Under the pieces are notes generated by a model that made no database searches, was not told where the DNA came from, and saw nothing but the letters and a program-made list of their open reading frames with translations. Below, one piece after another: positions 8,629-17,334 of a DNA stretch of 64,000 nt (its first letter is position 1; each line of letters begins with the position of its first letter). Made by a program: the position numbers and the translations under genes. This stretch comes from Pseudomonas sp. MAG733B (lineage in GTDB: Bacteria; Pseudomonadota; Gammaproteobacteria; Pseudomonadales; Pseudomonadaceae), in NCBI RefSeq assembly GCF_036884845.1, contig NZ_CP145732.1:4712001-4776000 (forward strand), in the 5' to 3' direction.

Positions 8629-9460
8629 GGTTCACCCCCTCGGTCTGCAAGCGGCGGATGGTCTGCAACTCGGCAACCAGTTCGGAAAACGCCGGGAAGT
8701 TGAAATCGCGCTCCAGCAAAGTCGGTTGCGCGCCGAACCGGGCGTAGGCCTCCGTCAGCAACGACCACACCGCCGGTTTGACCGAGGCGCCATGGGTGTC
8801 GATTTTCAAGGTGTCGGACTCATCGAAATGCCCGGCGATGTGCATGGCCACCACGCGATCCGCATCGATGCCGGCCAGGAACGTACGCGGATCGAACCCG
8901 TGGTTGATCGAATTGACGTAGACGTTGTTGACGTCCAGCAACAGGTCGCAATCGGCTTCGCGCAGAACGGCGTTGGTGAAGGTCACCTCGTCCATGTCCT
9001 GCTGCGGTGCGGCGTAGTAAGAGACGTTTTCCACCGCCAGGCGCCGACCGAGAGTGTCCTGGGCCTGACGGATGCGCGCGGCGACGTGGTGCACCGCTTC
9101 TTCGGTAAAGGGCAGCGGCAACAGGTCGTACAGGTGACCGTCATCGCTGCAATAGCTGAGGTGCTCGCTGTACAGCGGCACGTTGTAGTGATCGAGGAAA
9201 ACCCGCACCTCTTGCAGAAACCCGACATCCAGCGGCGACGGCCCGCCCAGCGACAGGGACAAGCCATGACAGGACAACGGATAACGCTCGGCCAGACTTC
9301 GTAGCGCTGCACCATGGGCGCCGCCGATGCCGATCCAGTTTTCCGGCGCGACTTCGAGAAAATCGAAATGACCGGCAGGAGCCGCCAGAAGGTCTTTCAT
9401 TAAACCGCGACGCAAGCCGAGCCCGGCGCTGGCCTTGGCTGAAGTGATGGGGGTTTGCAT
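8621..9460 (-). CDS. MNIO family (DUF692) multinuclear iron oxidase, BufB/HvfB-like
   Basis: 279 residues with a TIM-barrel fold expected. Likely metal-ligand stretches of the family are visible: [47 protein letters not shown] and LLERDFN. Studied members oxidise cysteine or other residues of ribosomally made peptides, for example into copper-binding oxazolone or thiooxazole groups. The usual small precursor gene (bufA, DUF2282) is missing upstream, where the end of the formamidase gene lies 143 bases away. That gap holds a 35-residue Cys-rich reading frame, described separately. Substrate unknown. Confidence 0.9.
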   Translation of the reverse strand: MQTPITSAKASAGLGLRRGLMKDLLAAPAGHFDFLEVAPENWIGIGGAHGAALRSLAERYPLSCHGLSLSLGGPSPLDVGFLQEVRVFLDHYNVPLYSEHLSYCSDDGHLYDLLPLPFTEEAVHHVAARIRQAQDTLGRRLAVENVSYYAAPQQDMDEVTFTNAVLREADCDLLLDVNNVYVNSINHGFDPRTFLAGIDADRVVAMHIAGHFDESDTLKIDTHGASVKPAVWSLLTEAYARFGAQPTLLERDFNFPAFSELVAELQTIRRLQTEGVNRG

Positions 9461-9496
9461 GATGTCGATCTCAAGGTTGTCAGAACGTAAGCACAG

Positions 9497-9604
9497 TTAA
9501 TCGAAGCGGTGTATCGGGACTGTGTTGCGCGCCAACGGAAAACGGCAGGGCTTGTATCGGCAGCGGGCCTGTACACACTCTGGTACAGACCCGTTGCCCG
9601 GCAT
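9497..9604 (-). CDS. Possible 35-residue Cys-containing peptide in front of the MNIO gene
   Basis: The ATG at 9604 shares a base with the formamidase stop (TAATG) and the frame runs 35 codons to a TAA at 9497. The peptide begins MPGNGSVPEC and holds three cysteines spaced C-x4-C-x4-C (C10, C15, C20) in a basic context. Position and cysteines are what one would want from an MNIO substrate. However, there is no signal peptide, no independent ribosome site, and the region also carries palindromes that look regulatory. It may be non-coding. Confidence 0.15.
   Translation of the reverse strand: MPGNGSVPECVQARCRYKPCRFPLARNTVPIHRFD
9565..9592. promoter_or_regulatory. Palindrome CTGTAC-N8-GTACAG between formamidase and MNIO genes
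   Basis: GGGCCTGTAC and GTACAGACCC form a 10-bp arm pair with one mismatch around 8 bases. It could be an operator for the MNIO operon or a weak terminator of the formamidase transcript; no T-run follows. TGTATCGG occurs twice nearby (9510 and 9553) and again upstream of the formamidase, which favours a regulatory role. Confidence 0.3.
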
Positions 9605-10938
9605 TACGCCAGGTCGTACTTCTCGCGCACCAGCTGGCCGATGCCCATGCGATCGAGCACGTTCATCGGGCACAGGAACGTCACGCGGATGGTGCCCGGC
9701 AGGCGGCTGATGTCGATGGAACCGGTAATGGTGGCGCGGTTGAGCACTTCGTCGTACGGCAGACCGGTGACGGAGGCCGCACGCTGCAAGCCGTTCTCCA
9801 CCGCGAGGTTGAGGTTTTCGCCGCTGCCGATGAAGGTGATCGGGCCGCTCTGCTCGATCTCATGCTGGCCCCAACGCTCACCCAACTCACGGACTTTGGC
9901 CCGCTGTTCGGCGTTCATCGGCCGCGCCATCGGCGGCAGGTCATCGAGGTTTTGCAGGAGGATCGGGCCTTCCAGCGTCAGGTTTTTCACCACTTGCACC
10001 ACCACTTCGGTTTCCCCGGAGCAATCCGTGGCGTGCCCGGCAATTTCGCCGTTGCCCTGCTGGGCGTGCATGTCGCCCATGTACACCCCGGCACCCGGTA
10101 CTTTCACCGGGCAGATCAACACGCAACCTTCGCGGATCGAATTGGTGTCCATGTGGCCGTCGGTCTTGGCCGCGTGCAGTTCTTCGCGGCTCATGCCGAA
10201 ACGGTGCGGTGCATTGATCAGGTACTGGCCGAAATCGGCGCAGTTGTGCGAATCAGGAATATCCCGCGACGGCATGGTGCCGATGTTGCCGAGGAACGGA
10301 CGCATGTGTGCGGCGACGCCGGGGATATCGGCGCGGGCCAGGGACAGGATCGAATGCTGCGCGGCGAATTCCGGCAGCGCCGACATTTCGGAAGCATTGC
10401 CGGCCAGTTGATTGGCGATGTCCTGGTTGACCGTCAGGCTGACCTGGTTCTGCGCATCGAACACGATCACGTAGCCGTGGCTGAAGCGAAACGCGCTGAC
10501 CTCAGCGTTGCAGTTATTGCAGCGAATCGCGTCCTCGCCAATGCCTTCGACATGGCTGGCCGGATGGTCGGTGCCGCATTTTGAGCAGAATTTGGAGACA
10601 AACGGATCGCCGTTGTAGCGCCCTTCGACAAAGCTCATGACCCCGGACGACGTGGCCAGCGATGTGACGCGCATGCTCTTGATCTTGATCGCCACAGCAT
10701 CGCCGATCTCTGCGCCGACGATGGCCACCGGTTGCGTGACTTCATGGCCGCCTTCGAAGGCTGGCGTGATCATCGGCCCCCAGCAACCCGGCGGCGTGCC
10801 GGTGATCAGAGTGCCGCCGTCGGCCAGCGGTCCGAGCATCGGCTGGCTCGGGCCGATGATGCCGTTGGTGTAGTGATCGACCCGCAGGCGGTTGACCGGG
10901 GTGGCGTTGAGATTGGATTCAGGCACAAGCGTTGTCAT
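9604..10938 (-). CDS. Acetamidase/formamidase family protein with internal zinc-ribbon-like insert
   Basis: 444 residues, matching the FmdA/AmdA family, which hydrolyses formamide or short aliphatic amides to ammonia. Family landmarks include GPMLxPLADGG-like and TGTPPGCWGP near the N-terminus, HNCADFGQ, and GVYMGDMHAQQGNGEIAGH. Residues 118-143 hold two CxxC pairs (C118/C121 and C140/C143), consistent with a structural zinc ribbon. The start at 10938 follows AAGGGGA. Its upstream region has a strong inverted repeat (11081-11109). The amide substrate cannot be told from sequence. Confidence 0.85.
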   Translation of the reverse strand: MTTLVPESNLNATPVNRLRVDHYTNGIIGPSQPMLGPLADGGTLITGTPPGCWGPMITPAFEGGHEVTQPVAIVGAEIGDAVAIKIKSMRVTSLATSSGVMSFVEGRYNGDPFVSKFCSKCGTDHPASHVEGIGEDAIRCNNCNAEVSAFRFSHGYVIVFDAQNQVSLTVNQDIANQLAGNASEMSALPEFAAQHSILSLARADIPGVAAHMRPFLGNIGTMPSRDIPDSHNCADFGQYLINAPHRFGMSREELHAAKTDGHMDTNSIREGCVLICPVKVPGAGVYMGDMHAQQGNGEIAGHATDCSGETEVVVQVVKNLTLEGPILLQNLDDLPPMARPMNAEQRAKVRELGERWGQHEIEQSGPITFIGSGENLNLAVENGLQRAASVTGLPYDEVLNRATITGSIDISRLPGTIRVTFLCPMNVLDRMGIGQLVREKYDLA

Positions 10939-11080
10939 TGTGGTCCCCTTGACCGCATCAGGCGCGGAACAGAGTCAGTGCGAATGGCCGCCGGTGAACA
11001 CGGCCATGGAAAGTGGCCTCCACAGTTCATCGCAGGTTTGTATCTGGTCTGTGTTCGGCTGTGCGCCGCAATTGAGCGGG

Positions 11081-11109
11081 ACTGTATCGGGAGACCTGTT
11101 AGATACAGT
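11081..11109. promoter_or_regulatory. Inverted repeat ACTGTATC-N13-GATACAGT upstream of the formamidase gene
   Basis: A perfect 8-bp inverted repeat with a 13-base spacer, so the half-site centres are 21 bases apart, two helical turns. It has the same core and spacing as the two sites at 1451-1543. A further TGTATC-like half-site occurs at about 11039-11044. Likely an operator. MocR-type GntR regulators are one family that could be tested; none is encoded in the window. Confidence 0.5.
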
Positions 11110-11127
11110 GGGATACACAACGCAAAT

Positions 11128-11202
11128 CCCCTGTAGGAGCACGGCTTGCCGGCGATGGCGTCATTGAAATTGCCATCGCCGGCAAGCTGTGCTCCTACAG
11201 GG
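11128..11202. repeat. REPIN (TGTAGGAGCACGGCTTGCCGGCGATGGC family)
   Basis: Two inverted arms beginning CCCTGTAGGAGC and ending GCTCCTACAGGG around a short loop (GTCATTGAAATT). Members of the same family occur at 12429, 14451, 23418 and 38712. Confidence 0.9.
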
Positions 11203-11371
11203 ACTGTGTCGATTGCCATTGCAGGGGCTTTCGTCGCTCCAGGCCACGCCGTACGGCCTGCGAACTAAACTTAATGCACACAGGAACTGCTTGATCTCCT
11301 GTTCATTCCCACGACCACCGCCCGGACCAACAAAGCCTCCGGACCGTGATCCTGCAAAAGGAGCACACGTG

Positions 11372-12418
11372 ATGGACGAGGCCAGACTCAATGATTTCAT
11401 GGGCAAACTGGTAGGTGACATGGGCGGTGCGGCGATGCTCGCCAATGTCATCCTCGGCGAAGAACTCGGCCTGTACCGGGCCATGGCCGACAGCCAACTG
11501 ATCAGCCCCGAAGCCCTTGCCGGCAAGACCGGTTGCAACCCGCGCCTGGTGCGCGAATGGCTCAGCGCCCACGCCGCTTCCGGCTACATGGAACACCGCG
11601 ACGGCCAATTCCGCCTGCCCGAAGAACAAGCGCTGGCATTGGCCATCGAAGACTCACCAGTCTATATCGCCGGGGGCATCGGGGTGGTCGCGTCGTTCTT
11701 CCACGACAAGGACAAACTGGTCAAAGCCATGCGCGGCGATGGCGCCCTGCCTTGGGGCGATCACCATCCGTGCATGTTCAGTGGCACCGAACGTTTCTTC
11801 CGTCCCGGCTACAAAGCACACCTGATCGCCGAATGGTTGCCGGCCCTCAACGGGGTGGTGGCCAAGCTGGAGGAAGGCGCCAAAGTCGCGGACATCGGCT
11901 GCGGCCACGGCGCGTCGACGGTGATCATGGCCCAGGCGTTTCCGAACTCGCGGTTCGTCGGCTTCGACTACCACGCGCCCTCCGTCACCGTCGCCACCCA
12001 GCGCGCCGAGGAAGGCGGCGTGTCCAGCCGCGCGCGGTTCTTCCAGGGCACGGCGAAAAGTTACCCCGGCGACGACTATGACCTGGTCTGTTACTTCGAC
12101 TGCCTGCACGATATGGGCGACCCCGTCGGCGCGGCGAAACACGCTTTCGAATCGCTGAAACCGGATGGCTCGGTGCTATTGGTGGAACCGTTCGCCAATG
12201 ACTCGCTGGATGACAACATCACCCCGGTCGGCCGTTTGTTCTACGCTGCCTCGACCTTCATCTGCACGCCCAACTCGTTGTCCCAGGAAGTCGGCCTCGG
12301 CCTTGGCGCCCAGGCAGGCGAGGCGCGGTTACGCAAGGTGTTTACCGAGGCCGGGTTCTCGAGTTTCCGCCGGGCCACGGAAACGCCGTTCAACCTGATT
12401 CTGGAGGCGCGTAAATAG
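11372..12418 (+). CDS. Class I SAM-dependent methyltransferase with winged-helix N-terminus
   Basis: 348 residues from the ATG at 11372, preceded by AAAGGAG; the open frame reaches back to 11189 across a REP, which is not credible coding. Residues about 10-100 look like the dimerisation/winged-helix domain of O-methyltransferases (ISPEALAGKTG, LVREWLSAHAASGY). The SAM site is DIGCGHGAST with acidic FDYH on the next strand. FDCLHDMGDP is the post-II loop. The acceptor is unknown; the gene stands alone between two REPINs. Confidence 0.85.
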   Translation: MDEARLNDFMGKLVGDMGGAAMLANVILGEELGLYRAMADSQLISPEALAGKTGCNPRLVREWLSAHAASGYMEHRDGQFRLPEEQALALAIEDSPVYIAGGIGVVASFFHDKDKLVKAMRGDGALPWGDHHPCMFSGTERFFRPGYKAHLIAEWLPALNGVVAKLEEGAKVADIGCGHGASTVIMAQAFPNSRFVGFDYHAPSVTVATQRAEEGGVSSRARFFQGTAKSYPGDDYDLVCYFDCLHDMGDPVGAAKHAFESLKPDGSVLLVEPFANDSLDDNITPVGRLFYAASTFICTPNSLSQEVGLGLGAQAGEARLRKVFTEAGFSSFRRATETPFNLILEARK

Positions 12419-12428
12419 CGCCGTTCAA

Positions 12429-12496
12429 TGTAGGAGCACGGCTTGCCGGCGATAGCGTTCTGAAAATCGCCATCGCCGGCAAGCCGTGCTCCTACA
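12429..12496. repeat. REPIN (TGTAGGAGCACGGCTTGCC family)
   Basis: Inverted arms TGTAGGAGCACGGCTTGCCG and CGGCAAGCCGTGCTCCTACA around a GC-rich centre. Lies between the methyltransferase and sirtuin genes. Confidence 0.9.
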
Positions 12497-12551
12497 GGGT
12501 GATCGGCAAATGCTACGCTGCACACACTCAAGGCCCTCCGGAGTGTTGAAC

Positions 12552-13394
12552 ATGCTCGACCGCCTGACCCGCGAACAACTCGATCGCTTCCAGCAACTCA
12601 TGGCGGATCAGCCGTTCGCGGTGCTGACGGGTGCCGGTATCAGCACGCCGTCGGGCATTCCGGACTATCGCGACAATCAGGGTGTGCGGCGTGGCCGGCA
12701 GCCGATGATGTATCAGGAATTTCTCTCGGCCCCCGAATCCCGACGGCGCTATTGGGCGCGGGCGATGCTCGGCTGGCCACGGGTGCGTCAGGCCCAACCG
12801 AATGTGGCTCACGAGACACTCGCCCGATTGCAAAGCACCCGGCAGATCAGCGGGCTGATCACGCAAAACGTAGACACCCTGCACGATCAGGCCGGCAGCC
12901 ATGACGTCATTGAACTGCACGGCAGCCTGCACCGGGTGCTGTGCCTGGACTGCGGAAAGCGCAGCGAGCGCGATTCGATCCAGCACCTGATGGAAACCCA
13001 GAATCCTTACCTGGCAGGCGTGGACGCGGTGCAGGCACCGGACGGCGACACCCTGCTCGACCCGGCTTTCGAAGCGCGTTTTCAGGTGCCGCACTGCCCG
13101 CATTGCGCCGGGGAACGGATGAAGCCGGACGTGGTGTTTTTCGGTGAAAACGTCGCACAAGCCACAGCGGCCAAGGCCATGGCAGCGGTCGAACATGCCG
13201 CCGGATTGCTGGTGGTCGGGTCCTCGTTGATGGCGTATTCAGCGTTTCGCCTGTGCCGCGCGGTGGTGGATCAGGGCAAACCGCTGATTGCGATCAACCT
13301 GGGCAAGACCCGGGCGGATGAGATGCTGGATTTGAAGATTGAGGGGTCGTGTGAGCAGCTGCTGCCCTTGTTGGCCGAACGCCTGAATACCTGA
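12552..13394 (+). CDS. Sir2-family NAD-dependent protein deacylase
   Basis: 280 residues from the ATG at 12552 with CGGAG upstream; an earlier in-frame ATG lies inside the REPIN and is unlikely. Sirtuin motifs appear in order: GAGISTPSGIPDYRD (NAD binding, about 27-41), TQNVDTLH (104-111), the catalytic H123 in ELHGS, four zinc cysteines (C131, C134, C182, C185), and GSSL near the C-terminus. It removes acyl groups from lysines using NAD. The pattern resembles the SIRT4-like class, but acyl preference cannot be read from sequence. Confidence 0.93.
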   Translation: MLDRLTREQLDRFQQLMADQPFAVLTGAGISTPSGIPDYRDNQGVRRGRQPMMYQEFLSAPESRRRYWARAMLGWPRVRQAQPNVAHETLARLQSTRQISGLITQNVDTLHDQAGSHDVIELHGSLHRVLCLDCGKRSERDSIQHLMETQNPYLAGVDAVQAPDGDTLLDPAFEARFQVPHCPHCAGERMKPDVVFFGENVAQATAAKAMAAVEHAAGLLVVGSSLMAYSAFRLCRAVVDQGKPLIAINLGKTRADEMLDLKIEGSCEQLLPLLAERLNT

Positions 13395-13409
13395 AAGAAC
13401 ACAATCTCT

Positions 13410-13497
13410 GTGGGAGCGGGCTTGCTCGCGAAAGCGGTGTGTCAGGCACCATCAATGTTTTATGTAATGCCCTCTTCGCGAGCAAGCCCGCTCCCAC
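13410..13497. repeat. REPIN (GTGGGAGCGGGCTTGCTCGC family)
   Basis: Inverted arms starting GTGGGAGCGGGCTTGCTCGC and ending GCGAGCAAGCCCGCTCCCAC with about 40 bases between. Located between the convergent ends of the sirtuin and dhcR genes. Confidence 0.9.
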
Positions 13498-13511
13498 AAT
13501 GGTTTTGTATT

Positions 13512-14414
13512 TCAAAACGAAGACATACGCTGACTGAGGTTTTCCTCTTTGAGCACATCAAACAACGCCTGCGCCGCCGCCGACAACTCTCCGCCCGGCA
13601 ACGTCAGTACGCCTAACGCCCGCTCCACCACCGGATCGCGCAAGGTAATGCAGCACGCGCCCAGCTCGCGCATCTGCCCGGCACACAACGCCGGCACCGC
13701 ACTCACCCCCAACCCGCTCGCGACCATCCGCCCGACCGTCGCCAGTTGATGACTCTCAAACTCCACCGGCAGCTTCATGCCCCGCGCCTGCAAGTGCTCT
13801 TCCAGCATCACCCGCACTGTCGACGGCCGCTGCAAGGTAATGAACGGCTCCTTGAGCAAGGTCTGCCAGTCGATTTCGTCCAGCTCGACCAGCGGCGAAT
13901 CATGGGGCACCACCGCGACGAAGCGGTCGATGTACAGCGGCGTGAATTGCAGCGACGAACTCTGGGTCGGTTCGAACGCCACGCCCAGTTCCACCTGGCG
14001 ATCGCGGACCATTTCCAGCACTTGCTCGTTGATCACATCGTTGACCGTGACGTTGACTTTCGGATAGCGGGCGCGGAATGTCTTGAGGATCGGCGGCAGC
14101 AGATTGCCGGCGAACGACGGCATGGCCGCCAGGGTCACGCGGCCGCGCTGGAGCGTGAAGCGCTGACGCAGTTCGTCCTCGGCGTTGTCCCAGTCGGCAA
14201 TCAAGCGACGCGCCAACGGCACCAGGGATTCGCCCTCGGCGGTCAGTGCCACATTGCGCGTATTGCGCGTGAAGAGGCGCCCGCCCAGGCCTTCCTCCAG
14301 CGCTTTGATGGTCAGGCTCAGTGCCGATTGCGACAGGTGCAGGCGCTCGCAAGCCACGGCAAAACTCAGGCTCTGGGCCACGGCCAGAAAGGCGCGGATC
14401 TGCTTGACTGTCAT
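13512..14414 (-). CDS. dhcR: LysR-type regulator DhcR, divergent from the dehydrocarnitine CoA-transferase operon
   Basis: 300 residues. The N-terminal HTH is at about 1-60 (AVACERLHLSQSALSLTIKALEE), followed by a substrate-binding domain (LLPPILKTFRARYPKVNVTV; TLLKEPFITLQRPS). In P. aeruginosa, as I recall, the same order is found (PA1998 dhcR divergent from PA1999-PA2001 dhcA-dhcB-atoB), where DhcR activates growth on carnitine. The identical layout here is the main reason for the name. The intergenic region of 227 bases holds a REPIN at 14451-14518. Confidence 0.8.
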   Translation of the reverse strand: MTVKQIRAFLAVAQSLSFAVACERLHLSQSALSLTIKALEEGLGGRLFTRNTRNVALTAEGESLVPLARRLIADWDNAEDELRQRFTLQRGRVTLAAMPSFAGNLLPPILKTFRARYPKVNVTVNDVINEQVLEMVRDRQVELGVAFEPTQSSSLQFTPLYIDRFVAVVPHDSPLVELDEIDWQTLLKEPFITLQRPSTVRVMLEEHLQARGMKLPVEFESHQLATVGRMVASGLGVSAVPALCAGQMRELGACCITLRDPVVERALGVLTLPGGELSAAAQALFDVLKEENLSQRMSSF

Positions 14415-14450
14415 AGTCGTTGTGCTCCAGTAGTAAGCTCAGACGCTATC

Positions 14451-14518
14451 TGTAGGAGCACGGCTTGCCGGCGATGGCGTCCTGGACAACGCCATCGCGA
14501 GCAAGCTTTGCTCCTACA
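14451..14518. repeat. REPIN (TGTAGGAGCACGGCTTGCC family)
   Basis: Imperfect inverted arms TGTAGGAGCACGGCTTGCCG and GCGAGCAAGCTTTGCTCCTACA in the dhcR-dhcA divergent promoter region. It must lie upstream of, or between, any regulator sites. Confidence 0.85.
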
Positions 14519-14641
14519 GAGCAATTGGTGAGTTTTATCTATTAATCAAACCTAAAAATCAACTTAACAAATGAATCTTGCGGCGAGACACTCAACCCCA
14601 TACGGCTAGCCAGCCGCCCACAAAGAATAAAAGAGGTGCAT

Positions 14642-15340
14642 ATGGCAGGTTTCGACAAGCGCGTGAGTTCCTACGAGGAAGCTCTGGCAGGTCTTGAAGA
14701 CGGCATGACCGTGATCGCCGGCGGCTTCGGCCTGTGCGGCATTCCGGAAAACCTGATCGCCGAGATCAAGCGTAAAGGCACCCGCGACCTCACCGTCGTT
14801 TCCAACAACTGCGGCGTCGACGGTTTCGGCCTCGGCGTGCTGCTGACCGACCGCCAGATCAGCAAGGTCGTGGCCTCCTACGTCGGCGAAAACAAGCTGT
14901 TCGAAGAGCAACTGCTCAAAGGCGAAATCGAAGTCACCCTGACCCCGCAAGGCACCCTCGCCGAGAAAATGCGCGCGGGCGGCGCCGGCATCCCGGCCTT
15001 CTTCACCGCCACCGGCGTCGGCACCCCGGTTGCCGAAGGCAAGGAAGTGCGCGAATTCCATGGCCGCAAGTACCTGATGGAAGAATCCATCACCGGTGAC
15101 TTCGCCATCGTCAAAGGCTGGAAAGCCGACCATTTCGGTAACGTGATCTATCGCCACACCGCCCAGAACTTCAACCCGCTGGCCGCCACCGCCGGCAAGA
15201 TCACCGTGGTCGAAGTCGAAGAGATCGTCGAACCCGGCGAGCTGGACCCGGCGCAGATCCACACCCCAGGCATCTACGTCGATCGGGTCATTTGCGGCAC
15301 GTTCGAAAAACGCATCGAACAGCGCACCATCCGCAAATAA
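14642..15340 (+). CDS. dhcA: 3-oxoacid (dehydrocarnitine) CoA-transferase subunit A
   Basis: 232 residues. A class I CoA-transferase alpha subunit: glycine-rich CoA-binding [10 protein letters not shown] (about 28-37), [11 protein letters not shown], then [20 protein letters not shown]. The ATG at 14642 follows AAGAGG. With subunit B it moves CoA from succinyl- or acetyl-CoA to a 3-keto acid. Synteny with the P. aeruginosa dhc locus points to 3-dehydrocarnitine as substrate. By sequence alone it could equally be a generic succinyl-CoA:acetoacetate transferase. Confidence 0.9.
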   Translation: MAGFDKRVSSYEEALAGLEDGMTVIAGGFGLCGIPENLIAEIKRKGTRDLTVVSNNCGVDGFGLGVLLTDRQISKVVASYVGENKLFEEQLLKGEIEVTLTPQGTLAEKMRAGGAGIPAFFTATGVGTPVAEGKEVREFHGRKYLMEESITGDFAIVKGWKADHFGNVIYRHTAQNFNPLAATAGKITVVEVEEIVEPGELDPAQIHTPGIYVDRVICGTFEKRIEQRTIRK

Positions 15341-15364
15341 TTCAGGCTGACGGAGAATAAAAAC

Positions 15365-16030
15365 ATGGCACTTTCCCGCGAACAAATGGCTCAACGCGTC
15401 GCCCGCGAAATGCAGGACGGCTTCTACGTGAACCTGGGCATCGGCATCCCGACCCTGGTTGCCAACTACATCCCCGAAGGCATGGAAGTCATGCTGCAAT
15501 CGGAAAACGGCCTGCTCGGCATGGGTCCTTTCCCGACCGAAGAAACCATCGACGCCGACATGATCAACGCCGGCAAGCAAACCGTGACCGCACGGATCGG
15601 CGCTTCGATTTTCTCCTCGGCCGAATCCTTCGCGATGATCCGCGGTGGCCACGTCGACCTGACCGTACTGGGCGCGTTCGAAGTGGATGTCGAAGGCAAC
15701 ATCGCCTCGTGGATGATTCCCGGCAAACTGGTCAAGGGCATGGGCGGTGCGATGGACCTGGTGGCTGGCGCCGACAACATCATCGTCATCATGACCCACG
15801 CCTCCAAGGACGGTGAGTCCAAGCTGTTGTCCAAATGCAGCCTGCCGCTGACTGGCGCCGGTTGCATCAAGCGCGTACTGACCGACCTGGCCTACCTGGA
15901 AATCGAAAACGGCGCGTTCATCCTGAAAGAACGTGCACCGGGTGTCAGCGTTGAAGAGATTGTCGCCAAGACCGCCGGTAAACTGATCGTGCCGGACCAC
16001 GTGCCGGAAATGCAGTTCGCTGCCCAGTGA
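15365..16030 (+). CDS. dhcB: 3-oxoacid (dehydrocarnitine) CoA-transferase subunit B
   Basis: 221 residues, the beta subunit. The catalytic glutamate that forms the CoA thioester is E47 in the SENG motif ([15 protein letters not shown]). [13 protein letters not shown] near the N-terminus and [15 protein letters not shown] are conserved. It begins 24 bases after dhcA behind CGGAGAA. The next gene starts 11 bases after its stop, so all three genes form one operon. Confidence 0.92.
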   Translation: MALSREQMAQRVAREMQDGFYVNLGIGIPTLVANYIPEGMEVMLQSENGLLGMGPFPTEETIDADMINAGKQTVTARIGASIFSSAESFAMIRGGHVDLTVLGAFEVDVEGNIASWMIPGKLVKGMGGAMDLVAGADNIIVIMTHASKDGESKLLSKCSLPLTGAGCIKRVLTDLAYLEIENGAFILKERAPGVSVEEIVAKTAGKLIVPDHVPEMQFAAQ

Positions 16031-16041
16031 GGAATCATTCC

Positions 16042-17223
16042 ATGCAAGAAGTCGTCATTGTTGCCGCCACGCGCACCGCGATCGGCAGTTTCCAGGGTTC
16101 CCTGGCCAATGTTTCTGCCGTCGACCTGGGCGCTGCGGTAATCCGTCAGTTGCTGGCACAAACCGGCCTGGATCCGGCTGAAGTCGATGAAGTGATCATG
16201 GGTCAGGTGCTGACCGCCGGCGCCGGGCAAAACCCTGCGCGTCAGGCTTCGATCAAGGCCGGTCTGCCGTTCGCGGTCCCGGCCATGACCCTGAACAAGG
16301 TCTGCGGCTCGGGCCTCAAGGCCTTGCACCTGGGCGCTCAGGCGATCCGTTGCGGCGACGCTGACGTGATCATCGCCGGTGGCCAGGAAAACATGAGCCT
16401 GGCCAACTACGTCATGCCCGGCGCGCGCACCGGCCTGCGCATGGGTCACGCGCAAATCGTCGACACCATGATCAGCGATGGCCTGTGGGATGCGTTCAAC
16501 GATTACCACATGGGCATCACCGCCGAAAACCTGGCCGAAAAGTACAGCCTGAGCCGCGAACAGCAGGACGCGTTCGCCGCCGCCTCGCAGCAGAAGGCTG
16601 TGGCTGCAATCGAAGCCGGGCGCTTCGTCGATGAAATCACCCCGATCCTGATTCCGCAGCGCAAGGGCGATCCGCTGTCCTTCGCCACCGACGAGCAGCC
16701 ACGGGCCGGCACTACCGCCGAATCCCTGGGCAAACTCAAGGCTGCCTTCAAGAAGGACGGTTCGGTGACAGCCGGTAACGCTTCGTCGTTGAACGATGGC
16801 GCCGCCGCCGTGATCCTGATGAGCGCCGAAAAAGCCAAGGCTTTGGGCCTGCCGGTACTGGCAAAAATCGCCGCTTACGCCAACGCGGGCGTCGATCCGG
16901 CGATCATGGGCATCGGCCCGGTATCGGCCACTCGCCGTTGCCTGGACAAGGCTGGCTGGAACATCGGTCAACTGGACCTGATCGAAGCCAATGAAGCTTT
17001 CGCCGCACAATCGCTGGCCGTGGCCAAGGACCTGGAATGGGACTTGAACAAGGTCAACGTTAACGGCGGCGCCATCGCCCTCGGTCACCCGATCGGTGCC
17101 TCGGGCTGCCGCGTGCTGGTGACCCTGCTGCATGAAATGATCAAGCGTGATGCCAAGAAAGGTCTCGCCACCCTGTGCATCGGTGGTGGTCAAGGTGTCG
17201 CCCTGGCGCTCGAACGAGCGTAA
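16042..17223 (+). CDS. atoB: Acetyl-CoA C-acetyltransferase (thiolase)
   Basis: 393 residues, full thiolase length. The nucleophile is C88 in [11 protein letters not shown]. The C-terminal motifs [23 protein letters not shown] and the second cysteine in LCIGGGQG are intact. It cleaves acetoacetyl-CoA to two acetyl-CoA, completing the use of keto acids activated by DhcAB. The ATG at 16042 lies behind GAGGAATC. A strong terminator follows the gene. Confidence 0.94.
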   Translation: MQEVVIVAATRTAIGSFQGSLANVSAVDLGAAVIRQLLAQTGLDPAEVDEVIMGQVLTAGAGQNPARQASIKAGLPFAVPAMTLNKVCGSGLKALHLGAQAIRCGDADVIIAGGQENMSLANYVMPGARTGLRMGHAQIVDTMISDGLWDAFNDYHMGITAENLAEKYSLSREQQDAFAAASQQKAVAAIEAGRFVDEITPILIPQRKGDPLSFATDEQPRAGTTAESLGKLKAAFKKDGSVTAGNASSLNDGAAAVILMSAEKAKALGLPVLAKIAAYANAGVDPAIMGIGPVSATRRCLDKAGWNIGQLDLIEANEAFAAQSLAVAKDLEWDLNKVNVNGGAIALGHPIGASGCRVLVTLLHEMIKRDAKKGLATLCIGGGQGVALALERA

Positions 17224-17278
17224 ACGCGTTCAACAGATTGCGCGGGGACCCACGAATAACCGCGCGATTTGGCAAAAC

Positions 17279-17314
17279 ACCCGGTGCGACTCACGTCACA
17301 CCGGGTTCTTTTTG
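17279..17314 (+). terminator. Rho-independent terminator of the dhcAB-atoB operon
   Basis: ACCCGGTG (17279-17286) and CACCGGGT (17299-17306) form a perfect 8-bp stem with a 12-base loop, followed by TCTTTTT. It starts 56 bases after the atoB stop. Confidence 0.9.
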
Positions 17315-17334
17315 TCTGGTATTCAACTGATTTT

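Larger units (their letters stand above)
10939..11371. other. Intergenic region: formamidase promoter, inverted repeat and a REPIN
   Basis: This 433-base divergent region contains the inverted repeat at 11081-11109, nearer the formamidase, and a REPIN at 11128-11202. It also holds about 170 bases before the methyltransferase with no recognisable gene. Confidence 0.6.

Noticed and set aside
14415..14641. CRISPR-like repeats
   Set aside because: The repeated sequences here and elsewhere are inverted REP pairs without regular spacers; no cas gene is in the window.
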